In this document: positions 1 to 11,336 of the stretch, one piece after another
Layout: each line of letters begins with the position of its first letter
Position numbering within the stretch: the first letter of the stretch is position 1
Source of the DNA: Liquidambar formosana
Lineage: Eukaryota > Streptophyta > Magnoliopsida > Saxifragales > Altingiaceae
Reading direction: 5' to 3'
NCBI GenBank assembly: GCA_039720395.1
Contig: CM077821.1
Location: forward strand, 434,001 to 498,000
Length of the DNA stretch: 64,000 nucleotides
Notes under the pieces: generated by a model
Seen by the model: only the letters and a program-made list of their open reading frames with translations
Database searches by the model: none
What the model was told of the DNA's origin: nothing
Translations under genes and position numbers: made by a program

Positions 1-423
1 ATTTTGTCTAACAGATTAAAGCCTTTTTATGAAGAAAATAATTCTCCCTCTCAGAGTGCTTTTGTTCCGAATGGACTTATTTCGGATAATATTCTTATTG
101 CTCATGAGATATGCAATGCTATGAAAAAAAAAAAAGAGGAAAAACAGGTTAGATGAGTCTCAAGCTCAATTTGGAGAAAGCTTATGATAGGCTGAAATGG
201 CCTTTTTATTAAAGCTGTCATGGCTAAATTTGGATTCGATCAAAAATTTATCAGTTGGATCATGAGTTGCATTGAATCTGCTTAGTTCTCTATTTTGTTA
301 AATGGAGTTCCAGGAAGTAATTTCTCAGCCTCTAGAGGAATTAGACAAGATGATCCATTATCTCCTTATATCTTTATTTTATGTATGGAAGCTCTTTCGA
401 CAATTTGTAGAAATGCCATTTCT

Positions 424-608
424 ATTCCCCTTGATTTGTTTTTTGGGTTTTTGTTGTTGCTTGCTAGGCTTTTGGTTTAGTATGTGAAGGCCTTGTTGCT
501 TTGTTTCTTTTTGTGTTGTTGCCTGCCTTCTAGTGGTTGGGCTTTGGACTCCTTGTCCAATCTTGTATTTCTCTCTTTTGATTAATACAATTGTTACTTA
601 TAAAAAAA
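424..608 (+). mobile_element. 3'-tail fragment of a second LINE family
   Basis: T/G-rich stretch ending in an A run. Its last 70 bases (GGACTCCTTGTCCAATC, then a TGTATTTCTCTCTTTTGAT-like segment and an A run) match the 3' end of the LINE at 48955-49637 read in reverse. It breaks the RT reading between the RQDDPLSPY motif and the thumb motif. I could not find a target duplication, so it may have arrived by recombination instead of retroposition. The same insert is in the right-hand copy at about 53325-53508. Confidence 0.5.
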
Positions 609-704
609 ATGTACTTTCTAGAGCAAGAAGAGAAACTTTGATTAACTCGGTTTCCTCCAGTGTTAGTCAGCATGTCATGAATTGTTAATTTATTCCCTTC
701 TAAG

Positions 705-1770
705 CATGGTTCAAAGTCTCGGTCTCGGTCCACGTTGCGTTTCGGTCTCGATCATCTCGGTCTCATCCAACCCGTCGCGTCTCGGGCGAGATGTAACTTT
801 ATGTATGCAATAATGTTCGAAAAAATTCAAAAAAATCATAGAAATTTTTTTAAAATATGATGATTACATTAACACTATCAAATAAACAAAATAATAAACT
901 TCATGCATATAATATTGTCAAAAACATAAAAATGGGCGCTAGTGCGCTTCTATAACATGAAAAAAATACTATCTTTAAGTTTAGATATCGAATATAATAT
1001 AAATAATATAAATAAACATCACATATCAATGATGAGTAAATAATATCACATATGTTTCCCAACCACACAACATATCATAGATTCAAATGTATTCATTCAT
1101 TTTTCGTTTTTTTTTTTTTTTTAAATATAAATAACAGAAAATTCAACATTAAAAAAAAAAATTATGCATATATGTTCCCCAAAACTAAAACCAAATGGGC
1201 CGGCCACTTAAGTGGTTCTCGAAGAGTCGAACCACTTAAGCGAGTCTTACCCAAAAAGAAAAAAAAACACTCAGCGAGAAAGAAACTAAGGGTGAGACGG
1301 AATGAGTGCTCCCAGTGACGGCCGATGAGCAGCGATGGCCGACGAGAAGGATGTCGCTACCGCCCACCGAAGACAACTAAATCTGAGAAAAGAGCACCAG
1401 ATCTGGATTCGAGAACCTCGAGCAACTCCCGAAGCCATGAAGTGATGATTACAAACCCAATTCACCCTCGAATGCCTCGACCCTCACCAGATCTTTTTGT
1501 CTGAGAAGTGGGAAGCTATCGTGAAAGTGGGAAACTACTGCAAATTGGTACGAGAAATCTCGACAGTTTAGACGAGATATCGTTCGAAACCCACTAAGAA
1601 GCCGATATCTCAACCTTCTCGTCCCGATTGGTTCGAGATCTTGATGTTATCGGACGAGAAGGGGGGTAAACATATATTCTTGTATCGATGGCATTTATCG
1701 TCTCGGGCATGGACGCTCCCATGTTGACCCGGCGAGATCTCAGGCAAGATGATCGAGACTTCGAACCATG
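705..1770. mobile_element. Non-autonomous hAT-like element inside the LINE
   Basis: Imperfect terminal inverted repeats: the left end reads CATGGTTCAAAGTCTCGGTC, and the reverse complement of the right end reads CATGGTTCGAAGTCTCGATC. It is flanked by an 8-bp direct repeat CTTCTAAG at 697-704 and 1771-1778. Eight-bp duplications are typical of hAT transposons. The 1066-bp interior is rich in GTCTCG/CGAGA subterminal motifs and encodes no recognisable transposase. Removing it restores the LINE reading between the CLFIPSKHG-like and SKIRDDIDK segments, which confirms the boundaries. Confidence 0.82.
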
Positions 1771-1965
1771 CTTCTAAGATAAGAGATGATATAGATAAAA
1801 TTCAACAGAAATTCTTTTGGAATAAAAATTTAGGGAAAAATTTTATGGCTCTTAGGAATTGGGATATGGTTTGTTCCCCTAAAACAGAAGGTGGTTTAAG
1901 TATTCATAATACTTCTGACACTAAATTTTCCTATATGGGTAAGCTTGAATGGCGTATTTTGTTAA

Positions 1966-2967
1966 GGCCAGCGCTATTCGCACTCCAGCCATAACCTCGC
2001 ACACTCCCCATTTTCTTTATGTAATATGGAAGGACAAAAAAGCCCTTAATCATCAGGTGAAGAAATTGACAGCTTCTTCTTCATACTTTTTCCCCTTTTT
2101 TTGGGTATGTTCTGCTACTTCATCTGGTTGCAAGACGGTGGGCCTGGCAGTTTCCGACGCAGCCACGTCAACAGCAATGGTGTGTGTTGAAGTTACTCAC
2201 ATGGTGGACTCTTTCATCCGTTTTCACCATTTTTAGCGAACCCATGACCACCAAACCGTCCACCACCACTACTTAGAAATACAATTTTGCAACAAACAGA
2301 GCACCAATTGAAGGAATTGAAAGAATCAAACCTCACCACAGACCAATTGCATCATAGACCCATATACTTAATTTCACCAAAAATAAAATAATAATAAAAA
2401 ATTTAAAATAAACATCTACTTGAAAACTAGAACTTCCAACAACCTCTTGATCCGCATCACCCAACACCCATATCTCAACCCCACAACATCGTTTCCACTC
2501 ATCTCCATCCAATCCTAAAAATCATATCTGAAACTTCAACCTGACATAACCCTTGATCCCCTCCCTCATCCCAAACTTGCTAACATTATTAAGAGGGTCT
2601 CAGTTTGAACTTAGATGGGTTAAAGGGTTAACTATATATTGTGTGAGTAAAATGGCTCTCGTCGCCCTTTGCACGTAGAGTTGCAAGTGGTGGTGTTGGG
2701 TGGGTTAATGGAGTTTTGTAGGTGTTGTAGTGGGTAGGTTTCAAATAGTTGTAGAAGGGGTGAAGGAGGTGAATGAAGGATGATGCTTACAGGTTGAGGG
2801 GATGAAGGATGATGCTTTCACCCACTTTCTCTTTCTTCTCAAATCTGACTCATCTGAGCATGGGGACGAATAGTGGGAGGTTTAAGGGCATTTTTGTCTT
2901 GTAAATGACATAAAGAAGATGGAGGAGTACGCGAGGTTATATGGCTGGAGTGCGAATAGCGTTGGCC
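1966..2967. mobile_element. Non-autonomous Mutator-like element inside the LINE
   Basis: About 40-bp terminal inverted repeats start GGCCAGCGCTATTCGCACTC on the left and GGCCAACGCTATTCGCACTC on the reverse complement of the right end. The flanks are TTTGTTAA (1958-1965, one T lost) and TTTGTTTAA (2968-2976), consistent with a 9-bp Mutator-type duplication. Removing it restores the LINE reading RILFNRDKFW. The interior has no transposase; ORFs across it are too short and unlike known proteins. Confidence 0.78.
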
Positions 2968-4165
2968 TTTGTTTAATAGAGATAAATTTTGGATTAAAAT
3001 GGTATGAGCAACGAATTTGAACAAGGATAATTTCTTTAAAGTCCTACCAAAAAATCAGGATTCATGAGCATGGAAAAATATACTCAAAGGATGTGACCTT
3101 GTTAGTCATGGTATTAGATGGTCTTTAGGAAATGGGAAAGATATTTATTTTTGGGTGGATAAAAGGCTAGCTAATAAAGCTATATTCGAACTAGTTCCTA
3201 GACGATATCTTAATAACAGTAATTGGGATCTGAAAGTTGAAAGTTGCTGATGTTATTCGTCTAGATAGGACATGGGATCAAGTCATCAAGATTACATTAA
3301 ATCTCTTGTAGTGGAAACATTAGCAAGAAAAATATTGGATTTTCATATTCCAATTATGGATGTTCTTGTCTTCCTGATAAGATCTGGTGGGGTCTAGCTT
3401 CCAATGGACATTATTTGGTCAAAAAAGCTACCTGGCTTTATAGAGAGTTGAGATGTAAAAAGAAAGCATCTATAAGGATAAACAATAAGAAAAAAATTAT
3501 TTGGATTTAGAAGTTGAGTAGTGCTCCTAAGATTAAGAATTTTATGTGGCTATTGATCCATGAAAAACTTTATGAGTAGAAAATTTCTTGCTAATATAGG
3601 TTTAACAAAGGATATTTCATGTCCTTTTTGTAGTTAAGAAATTGAAGATCTTAATAATTTGTTTATGATTTGTACTATTGTTAAAGAAGTGTGGAATTTG
3701 GTGAGTAGTCCTTGGCCTGTGCCTACTGATAATGACAATGATTTGATTAATTGGATTTGGAATTTTAACTAATGTTATTCCAGAAAAAGTAAAAATTCAG
3801 ATTATGTGATGGACAAAATTGCTAATCCACTTTGGCAAATTTGGTGTGTAAGGAACAATGTTATCTTTAAGAATGAGACTTTTAATAAATTTTCAATTAT
3901 TGAACGACCTACTAATCTCTTTGCAAATTATCTGATTGATATTTTTACAAATAATATTCATTTTGAGAATTCTAAAGCTTGTAAAAATAAGAATTGTAAA
4001 AAGAATTCAAAGTTTATTAGATGGATTCCTCTTGATCATGAGTGGGTTAAATTAAATTTTGATGGCTCTGTTAATAAAAAGAATTTAAGTACTCCGTACT
4101 AAAGAAATTGGGTCAATTTGATCATACTACTGTATAAAATAAGGGGTTTAGCATGAGTGAATTAC

Positions 4166-4714
4166 CCGTTAGTCTCTTTCCTCAATTCCCATCCCTTGAG
4201 TTCCCCAACCTTTCTCATGGCCTCCTCCCATCCCTGTACAGTCGTTCCATCAAAACGCTCCTTGTGATTTCGAAAGGCCTGCTCGAAACTTCCCGTTTGA
4301 TGTCGTACATCTGAAGGCTCGACGTCGTAGAAAATAGGTAAAATCTTCTGCGCGCCCCAGAGTTGTGCGGCACTCGACCATCTGGGCGAGCTCAAGTAGG
4401 CACCATTTGCTAGAAGCATAGTTTTTGGAGAAGACGGGAATGGAAATTTTGGATTCCTTGATTGCTTTGAGCAGCTCCGGGCCGATCACTTCTCCTACGC
4501 GAAGCTCATTATCGTCCCTAAAGGTGCGAATTCCAGAATCAACGAGATCATTGTAGAGGTAATCGGTGAAGCCGTAACGAGTGTCTCCGCCTCTGAAACT
4601 CAACAAGACTTCGTATTCCCCTCCTGAAGCGTAGGCGGATGCGGATGAAGCGTTCCTAGCAGTGCTGGGACTTGGGCTTCGTTTTTGCTTCTTCCTATTC
4701 CCCTTGTAATCCAT
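4166..4714 (-). pseudogene. TIR exon of a TNL resistance gene, frameshifted (left copy)
   Basis: The minus-strand exon starts with an ATG at 4714 (MDYKGNRKKQKR) and has a Ser/Ala-rich linker. A TIR domain follows: EYEVLLSFRGGDTRYGF, FRDDNELRVGE, KAIKESKISIPVFSKNYASS and KWCLLELAQMVEC, which contains the Glu that is catalytic in TIR NADases. Near 4351-4361 it carries four extra bases (GCGC) compared with the right copy at 57066-57611. The frame shifts after CRTTLG, and the rest of the domain (DVEPSDVRHQTGSF to LRKETNG) continues in another frame. The 5' splice site is AACGG|GTAATT at 4166/4165, as in the intact TNL. Intron 1 behind it is filled by the LINE. The remaining exons would lie left of the window. 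Confidence 0.85.
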
Positions 4715-5450
4715 TTCCAATTTTCCACACACAATAAGAGCAGCTCACCTCTCTTCTCTGTCTGAAGAAATTGAAAACCTTGGATTCCTGTTAACTACTG
4801 CAAAAAAGCTTTATCAATGGAAACTCATGACAATTGAGAGGTTTCGTGGAAACACACACCATCTCTAACTGACCAGATACGTCTGGTGGATCAGATATTT
4901 TTTGGGGCTTGTTTGGTATCAGCCTATCAGGCTTGGCTTTAAGCCCTTTCATTAAATTAGACTTGGACCAATTGTGCTTTATCAAGCATCAATTTTGTTG
5001 ATTTTTACAATGTGTTATTACTCGTATATGTTAAACTCAAGCCACAGGGCAGGCTTGAGTCCGCATCGTCCTGCTAACTTCAGTAGTTGGCCCTTTGGGC
5101 TATGGCCTAGTCAATTATTCAGTTTTTTTTTTTTTTTTTTTTATTATTATTATTTTGAACATGGAAAAACAAACATATATATCACACTTAGGATATAAGC
5201 CCAAACATCAACTTCAAAAACGCCTAACTTTTGGAGGGATGATGAAACCTTATTACCTTATATACCATAAGCGTGCACACACACCAACCGATGTGGGGAT
5301 AACCCACTTATTTAAAGTCATTTTTGGTAACATGGAAAAACAAACATATATATCACACCTAGGATTATAAAACTAAACCCGGCCAGGCATCCAAAGAAGT
5401 AGAAGATTATTAAAAAGTTACGTTGTCCTACTAATTTCGATTGCGCTTAT
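4715..5450 (-). promoter_or_regulatory. 5' flank of the left TIR exon, with a duplicated internal segment
   Basis: Upstream DNA of the broken TNL. It contains the array-wide upstream module (GGCTTGGCTTTAAGCCCTTT, then a GCTTGAGTC...GGGCTATGGCCTAGTC segment) that recurs near 28.6-34.1 kb and 57.8-58.0 kb. A T tract sits at 5121-5142. The segment ACATGGAAAAACAAACATAT occurs twice (about 5159 and 5330), a direct duplication of about 170 bp. No coding potential and no convincing TATA box on the minus strand. Confidence 0.5.
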
Positions 5451-6340
5451 CAGGACCTATGGCTTCATAGTAACAATATTAAGTTCAATAAAAAGGTTGG
5501 AACACTCACCGTTTTGGTCAAGCTCATAGAATTACATCAAATTAAGTGCATTGATGAGTTTGATCTTCCGTATAATTAAAGAGCAAAAGAAATACAAATT
5601 AACTATGTAACACGATACCAATAAAACAGAAATTTATGTACCAAATGAGAATAGCCGCCCAAAGGATTGGACCAATCTTAATTTTGAGGGAGTCTAGGCT
5701 GGTAACCTGGGTGGAGCAGGAATTTATGCTGCTTTAAGAAATGAAGATAGTTTTTTTATGGTTGGTCTTTCAATATGTGTAAGAAAGCATACAAGTTTCT
5801 ATAGCCGAAGCTATGGCATTGTCAATAAAGATGCAGAGAAATTTAATGAAAGTAATTAAGTGATGACGACTGACGAGATAGTAGTATAAAAATTAGTCCC
5901 AACAAAAGTATCCTCAGGACTGAAATGAACTTTTTAAGAGACACTTGTATTTTTCTTGGACAGTTTTAGAAAGGAAAAAAACAAGTTGTATTCAAGCAGG
6001 GGTATAAAAAAGCCAACTGCGTAGACTGTTTTCTCTAGCAGTAAGCCCTTTATTTCATTCACATTGTTCTTCTCTAACAGTAAGCAGGGATTCAAAAAAG
6101 TATCTGTTTTGTTTTTTGACTAGATGATAATGATGTTTCAAGATGATCCAACTCCCTGCTCTTTAATTACTAGTAACAAATTTGATTCTTGCTCTAATCA
6201 ATGACAACTGATATTGGGATGTATCATCAATCACTCGGGTCATAATCTAAATTGCAAATAGAGAAAGAAAAGATAATTAGCAGGCAATCGAGGAAAATCC
6301 CTCTTGCAATCAGAAAATAATAATTCAACAGAAAATTGAG
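5450..6340. pseudogene. TNL 3'-flank module with an RNase H-like (RVT_3) relic
   Basis: This begins with the array-wide junction sequence ACCTATGGCTTCATAGTAAC. The plus strand at 5680-5870 reads as a broken RNase H-fold domain: LNFEG, AGNLGGAGIYAALRNED and later a GCAGAAGCTATGGCATTG-type segment (AEAMAL in other copies), out of frame and with stops. Such domains end plant LINEs and also occur as stand-alone RVT_3 proteins. The module recurs at about 10720-10925, 33520-33840, 44440-44785, 48127-48470 and 58450-58680, in several cases next to a TNL 3' end. It therefore seems to have been duplicated with the TNLs. Confidence 0.55.
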
Positions 6341-6346
6341 ATATAC

Positions 6347-6541
6347 CCAGCCATATGATTCCCCACATGCTGCATTAATTCTTCTTATCCCCGTAGTATT
6401 TCCCCCCCATAATTCTTTTTGTCTCAACTGTATTGCATGCTCTGAATTCCTACGTATTGGCAAATCCAACGAATTTTCAATCAACTTGCATCCAAAAACG
6501 TCTAATAATGTTAAGGATTCCAATCCTCCAAGCCCAAGCAT
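6347..6541 (-). pseudogene. LRR 3'-exon stub of a TNL
   Basis: The minus-strand reading GLGGLESLTLLDVFGCKLIENSLDLP matches the last leucine-rich repeat of the intact TNL (ESKSLTLLDISRCELIENSLD). The 5' splice site TGG|GTATAT at 6347/6346 corresponds to the end of TNL exon 4. Upstream of 6541 the homology stops, and no NBS or TIR exon follows before the next TNL 5'-flank relic, so only the 3' end of this gene remains. The right copy is at 59196-59399. Confidence 0.75.
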
Positions 6542-8567
6542 CTTAATTTTCTTATTTTTACAAAGGGAAATGTTATGTATAGCACCTTAAATTCAGTAAT
6601 AAAATACAAAACCTTATGTGAGACTATATATATAGACCAAAATTCTCACAACAAAGCCGCCCTTTTACAAATGTGGTATAGAGGAAAAAACAAAATGAAA
6701 GCGGTGTTACAAATAGGGCTTTTAGTATAACTGAAAGTGGTAGTAACATGTTTCATATATGTCGAGGGTTATTAACCAAAAAAATATATGTGGGAGTATA
6801 CTAATACATATTAAGAGGAAAACCTACTTAAGAAACAAAACTTAGAGACGGGGAAAAGAAAAAGAAAAAGAAGACTACTTGGTATAGATCAAATGAAAAC
6901 ACAGACATGAATGAAAAAAATTAAGAAATAAGGAAATAAACTTTTTTGAGCTTTTACAGCAATGTTCTAGATCAATGTAAGATTAGCGCACGACAAGGCA
7001 ACAAAGTTAATGACAATTGAGCCGAAGTTTAAAAGTATTCAAAGGGAGAAATTATAAAGAACAATCACATGCACCAACACCATTACAACTTACAAGATCT
7101 AGGAGAATACCCTCACGAGTCATGAGTAAACAGTATTTAAAAAACTGAATCTTTCCAATCCAACGTACTCCCTCACAAACATCATAAAATAAAAATGTTG
7201 TTGCTAATTAATTGGAATAATTTGCATTAAAAGTGTCTAATCTAAGTCCTATTTTGTTTGTTTTTGTACATGATTGTCATCGTATCCAAAATTATTTTCC
7301 ACTCCCTTGCCGGTTATGGTATATCTGAGAAATTATAAGAACCATTTGAAATTTTTAATTCAAAAAGTACATTTCCACGGACAATGAAAGGAATTTTGCT
7401 CATCCCTCGTCATATTTAAGGAATGCCTTCTATCACGTTTGGACAGGACAGGACAGGGTTTGAAGATTCTATCCAGATGAAGTCACGAGACAAAACAAAC
7501 CTTCTTTTCCTTCTATAAAAACGAAGCATCTCTCTCCCTCCTCTTTATTTCCAACAAATTTTGGCGGAAGATTTCATGGAAACAACTGGGGGGGAAAAAA
7601 AAAAAGGGCTTTTTCAATGGGAAAACGTGGGCCATGGCCTGCTCAATTATTTGGACTGCAAATTAGTTAAAATTAAGCAACGAATTTAGTTATAACCTTA
7701 GTTAGATAGTATTAAAAAGATTAAGTATGTGCACTATAACCATGAATGAGGCTGGCATCTGTGTGAATGTAGTATCATTTCGATTTTCGCTATCAAGAAT
7801 CAGGACAGGCTAGCATGTAATTTAACTTAGATAAAAAAAAAAAAAAAAAATTTAGGTTCTTCTTGAGACATTAAGTCCAAAGAATTATTGGTCCACCCTT
7901 CAAGATTTCAAATTGTGCCCCTTTTTTTTTCTTTTGCTTTTTAAATATGAATAATCCTTTATAGCTAGATCCTAGGTTCAAAGCAAGTCACTGCAACTCA
8001 CATGCCTGATAAGTAAAAGGCCTATTTGAATCATCAAATCCTCTACGAGTAGTCTTAAGAATTTGATAAGAGTTGAACTCAAAACCTCCATTTCTTAAAA
8101 ATACTAAGTTTTCATGCCCTACCTACCACTTGAAGGCTCCAAGAGGATAGATAATCAACCCTCACCAACCACACTCCCCACCTCCGATAATCCTTACCCC
8201 TCTATTTGGTTCGTGGATTTTACCATGGAAAAAAAAAAGGTAAAGGGAAAAAAAATGCAGAGGAAAGAAAATGAAAGGAAAATATGAAATCATACCAATC
8301 CAAAATTATTTCAGTTATTCTTCTTGTACCAATTTTCCATTGCAACCAAATAAGAAAAAGTACAATTCCTCATATCTTGTTTTTTTTTTACCTTGATAAA
8401 ATCCTCAAACCAAATAGAGCCTACATGTTTACTCCAACGAAGTTAGCTCAAGAACGCACTAACCCTCACTGTATTTTTTATTGTTTTGGAAAAAGCATCT
8501 ACATATTAGGAATATAGTGTTTGGTATATAATGTTTGGTTAAGTGAGAGGGGGAGCTAGCTCGGAGG

Positions 8568-8607
<40 letters not shown>

Positions 8608-9245
8608 TTGAAACTAGTGCCACTGGGCTAGCTAGAACGCTAGCCATAGGTAACAAACCCTTTATTATCTGACACATCTATGTATCTGTTTTGGAACATT
8701 TACATTTACACTCCACATTCTAACTAATACAAACTGAGCATAAACAACTCTACAAATTGATCCGATGGAGATGTTCTAAGGGGTGGTCCCTTGTTAATTG
8801 AGCAATCCCCTGATACTGTATTTATTTTGCTTCCTTGATTGACTGAAATCAAACTACTTATGTTTTTACTTTAAACTCATATAGGTCTCTAATCATTGAA
8901 ATAAAAATAGAAAGGTATGTAGGTCTCTAATTTTATGGCAAATGGGCACTACCAGCACCAATTTTCAGAGAACTCTTGTGATAAGCGTTTAGGGTACATG
9001 GGCTTTGAGCCCCTCTAATCCATTTATCCCTTCCAGGCTTATGGATGGGAACAAGAGCAGCCGGTTTTGGACCAAGGGAAAATAGCCCAAAGTAGAAATA
9101 GGGCGAGAGGAAGCCAATATTCGATGGTTTTTCCAATGAACATAATCGACTTGGAATATTTGGAGAGTGGTATTATTGCTATTTTGCATTAGGGTAGTAA
9201 GGTTTGTCAAATATTGACATGTGATTGAATACCCGATAAGAATAA
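6542..9245. other. Non-coding spacer with a TNL 5'-flank relic
   Basis: No gene. AT-rich DNA with simple-sequence runs (A tract about 8566-8600). The segment at about 7390-7620 (TTTGAAGATTCTATCCAGATG, CCTTCTATAAAAACGAAGC, AGATTTCATGGAAACAACTG) aligns with the 5' flank of the intact TNL at 16285-16450. It is therefore the promoter remnant of the TNL whose only other trace is the LRR stub at 6347-6541. A TATAAAAA string at 7515-7522 points to the plus strand and may be chance. Compared with the right copy, 7090-7200 and about 8600-8800 are extra here. Confidence 0.5.
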
Positions 9246-9743
9246 GGGTTTGTTTGGGTGTCCAAATGGAAATTAAACAATTTTATTGCGTTTAACATAG
9301 TATTAGAGACACAAATCCGTAACTTTGAATAAAAAAATTCAAGAAAATAATGGGTTTCATCACAAATGAGAGTATAAATCCAAAGTAATTGCTTTGTATG
9401 ATTTTTAAAAATTCGTTCCTATTAGATCAACTAACTTTTTAAAATAGTCTCACTTAAGCCATGTTTGTCTAATCGGAATGGAATAGATGAAAATGAAATG
9501 TGATTCTATACTTGAAGTAATCTGGAATGGAATGAAAATGGATTTGAAATGGTAATCCAAACAGATTGTTTGATTCCATTCGCATTTAAATTATCTCATC
9601 CAAACATAATGTTTGCAATGCATTCGAATGTGATTCCATTCCAGCTAAACAAACATGACCTTAAGGTGATTGATTTGTGCCTCTAATAATATGTAAAGCA
9701 TATTAAAATTGTTTAATTTCTAATTAAAAAATCAAACGAACCG
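9246..9743. mobile_element. Tourist-like (PIF/Harbinger) MITE with a nested MITE
   Basis: The ends read GGGTTTGTTTGGGTGTCC on the left and CGGTTCGTTTGATT on the reverse complement of the right. TAA lies on both sides (9243-9245, 9744-9746), as expected for PIF/Harbinger MITEs. A second short inverted-repeat element (9458-9660) sits inside it. The right-hand copy (62666-63158) has the cleaner terminus GGGCCTGTTTGGGTGTCC. No coding capacity. Confidence 0.65.
9458..9660. mobile_element. Short inverted-repeat MITE (CCATGTTTGT family)
   Basis: About 200 bp with ends GCCATGTTTGTCTAATCGGA and, reversed, GGTCATGTTTGTTTAGCTGG. TTAA stands on each side. Related copies are at 43264-43479 and 62878-63075. 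The superfamily is not settled by what I can see. Confidence 0.6.
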
Positions 9744-9746
9744 TAA

Positions 9747-10515
9747 CTAAATAACTCAATTTGGCTCATGAACTAGCTTGCGGTTGGTTATGAGCCAGGC
9801 TTGAATATTGGGTCAATCTTGGGTTTGGCCCGACTTGGCAAATTAACAATTGCACTGTGACTGATCGATACCACTTGTGGTAGAAAACCAGAGCGAAATT
9901 AATATCTTGTCTCTCGTTATTCATCCTCCTTCCACATTTTTGCCATCTTCCTGGTTATTTCAATTAATGTATTAATTCAACCCAATTTTCCTGAGCCCTT
10001 GGTATTGTTCATTGTTCAAATGCATTGCAACGGCCTATTTCATCCCATTTTTTTTCTTCTTTTATATACAAAAGATTAATTTTAACACCGCAATCAGACT
10101 GAGATAGCCAGTTCGGCTGTGCATCATACATTCATCTGCTAATGATTTTGACTTTCCTACTTCCCAAACTTAATTATCATGCTTGATATCAAATTTGCGT
10201 TAGTGAAATTAATATCACTATTTCCATTTTTAGTAGTGCCATGCTCCGATTGGGTTTGTCATGTGACCTAATGTGATCGAGGACTAATGCTATATTGTCC
10301 AAATTATTTGCCCAAATCCCCTTACCCAAATGGAGTGGCAATTGGGCTAACCTCAATAACAAAAAATTATCAAAAAATAATTATTCATAATGAACTGATG
10401 AGGCAATTGCCACATCATTTGGGCAAGAGGATTTGGGTAAAAAAAATTGGGTTGAGCTATACCAAAATCTAAATCAAATTGAACTATCATATGGGTCAAC
10501 TCCAGATTTTTATGG
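9747..10515. other. Non-coding spacer
   Basis: No gene recognised. It contains a sequence with inverted halves around TTGCCCAAATCCCCTTACCC (about 10305) and GGGCAAGAGGATTTGGGTAA (about 10420), probably a further small degenerate inverted-repeat element. The rest is AT-rich and shared with the right copy at about 63160-63930. Confidence 0.4.
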
Positions 10516-10612
10516 AACCTCTATTGGCATCCCAAGACTTGCTTTTTATTCTCCCACAAATTTTAAAATTTCCAAGATTTTAGGAAAAATATAAAAATTT
10601 CTCATGAAAACT
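10516..10612. mobile_element. Truncated foldback MITE arm at the unit junction
   Basis: ACCTCTATTGGCATCCCAAG followed by ATTTTAGGAAAAATATAAAA is the left arm of the foldback element that is complete at 35481-35889. The right arm is absent: at about 10612 the sequence switches abruptly to AACCTATGGCTTCATAGTAA, the start of the TNL 3'-flank module. This looks like a recombination junction between TNL units. Confidence 0.6.
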
Positions 10613-11103
10613 GATAAGAACCTATGGCTTCATAGTAATAATATTTTGTTCAATAAAAAGGTTGGACCACCCACCGTTTTTGTCAAGCTCATAGAATTAC
10701 GTCAAATTAAGTGCATTGAATTTGATCTTCCTTAAAATTAAAGACAAAAGAGATACAAAAAAACATGATACCAATAAAACAGAAATTTATGCTGCATTAA
10801 GAAATGAAGATAGTTTGTTTATGGTTGGTCTTTCAATGTGGATAGGAAAGCATAAAATATGCAATAGCAGAAGCCATGGCATTGAGGAAAAGGGTCATGA
10901 TGGCAATCAATAAAGATGCAGAGAAATTTAAAAGAAAGCAAGTGACGATGAGATAGTAGTATAAAAATTGGTAATAACAAAAATATGCCCAAGACTGAAG
11001 TGAACTTATTAAGAGATACTTGCATTTTGATTGGACAGACAAGATAGCCATGTATGCAGCGGCCTATACCCCTTTACTAATCAATAGAATCCCTTTCAAA
11101 AGA

Positions 11104-11137
<34 letters not shown>

Positions 11138-11336
11138 GGATCACGAATGCTTATGTGATCAAAAGATCAAATTTGTTCTGCAACGCCATTAAGTTTTACA
11201 AATGTGAAAGTATAGGAACAAACAATAGAGCTAACACCCAGAGTATGGAGAGAGTTACCATGTCCCGGTCATTAGCGGGATTCTCTAGTAGGAAAGTATC
11301 TGTTTTGTTTTTTGACAGATGATAATGATTCTTGCT
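10613..11336. other. 3' flank of the intact TNL, with RNase H relic and (AAT)n microsatellite
   Basis: Copy of the TNL 3'-flank module. An RNase H-like relic (YAALRNEDSLFMVGLSM, then AGCAGAAGCCATGGCATTGA) lies at about 10785-10925 and has lost its first strands. An (AAT)n run lies at about 11107-11135. No open gene is evident. The polyadenylation region of the TNL should lie here. Confidence 0.5.

Larger units (their letters stand above)
1..4101 (+). mobile_element. Degenerate LINE (non-LTR retrotransposon), left copy, interrupted by two DNA transposons
   Basis: Decayed plant L1-type LINE read on the plus strand. Recognisable RT pieces are ILSNRLKPFYEENNSPSQS-type palm sequence (1-150), the [18 protein letters not shown] motif (about 340-400), the thumb-like RARRETLINSV stretch (about 625-690), IRDDIDKIQQKFFW (about 1780-1830) and, after 2977, NRDKFWIKM and the region before RNase H. 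The plus strand ends at WVKLNFDGSV, the first strand of an RNase H domain, so the element is cut off there. Many stops and frameshifts show it is dead. A hAT-type element (705-1770) and a Mutator-type element (1966-2967) sit inside it, and 424-608 looks like the 3' tail of another LINE. It lies in what was intron 1 of the minus-strand TNL whose TIR exon is at 4166-4714. The window edge cuts its 5' part. Confidence 0.85.

Noticed and set aside
1052..1318. 88-aa plus-strand frame and relatives inside the hAT-like element
   Set aside because: Contains homopolymer runs, no transposase motif, and differs between the two copies.
1949..2236. 95-aa plus-strand frame inside the Mutator-like element
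   Set aside because: Begins in the LINE and crosses the terminal repeat; no domain.
7515..7522. TATAAAAA as promoter of a plus-strand gene
   Set aside because: No plus-strand gene follows; the region is a remnant of a minus-strand TNL flank.
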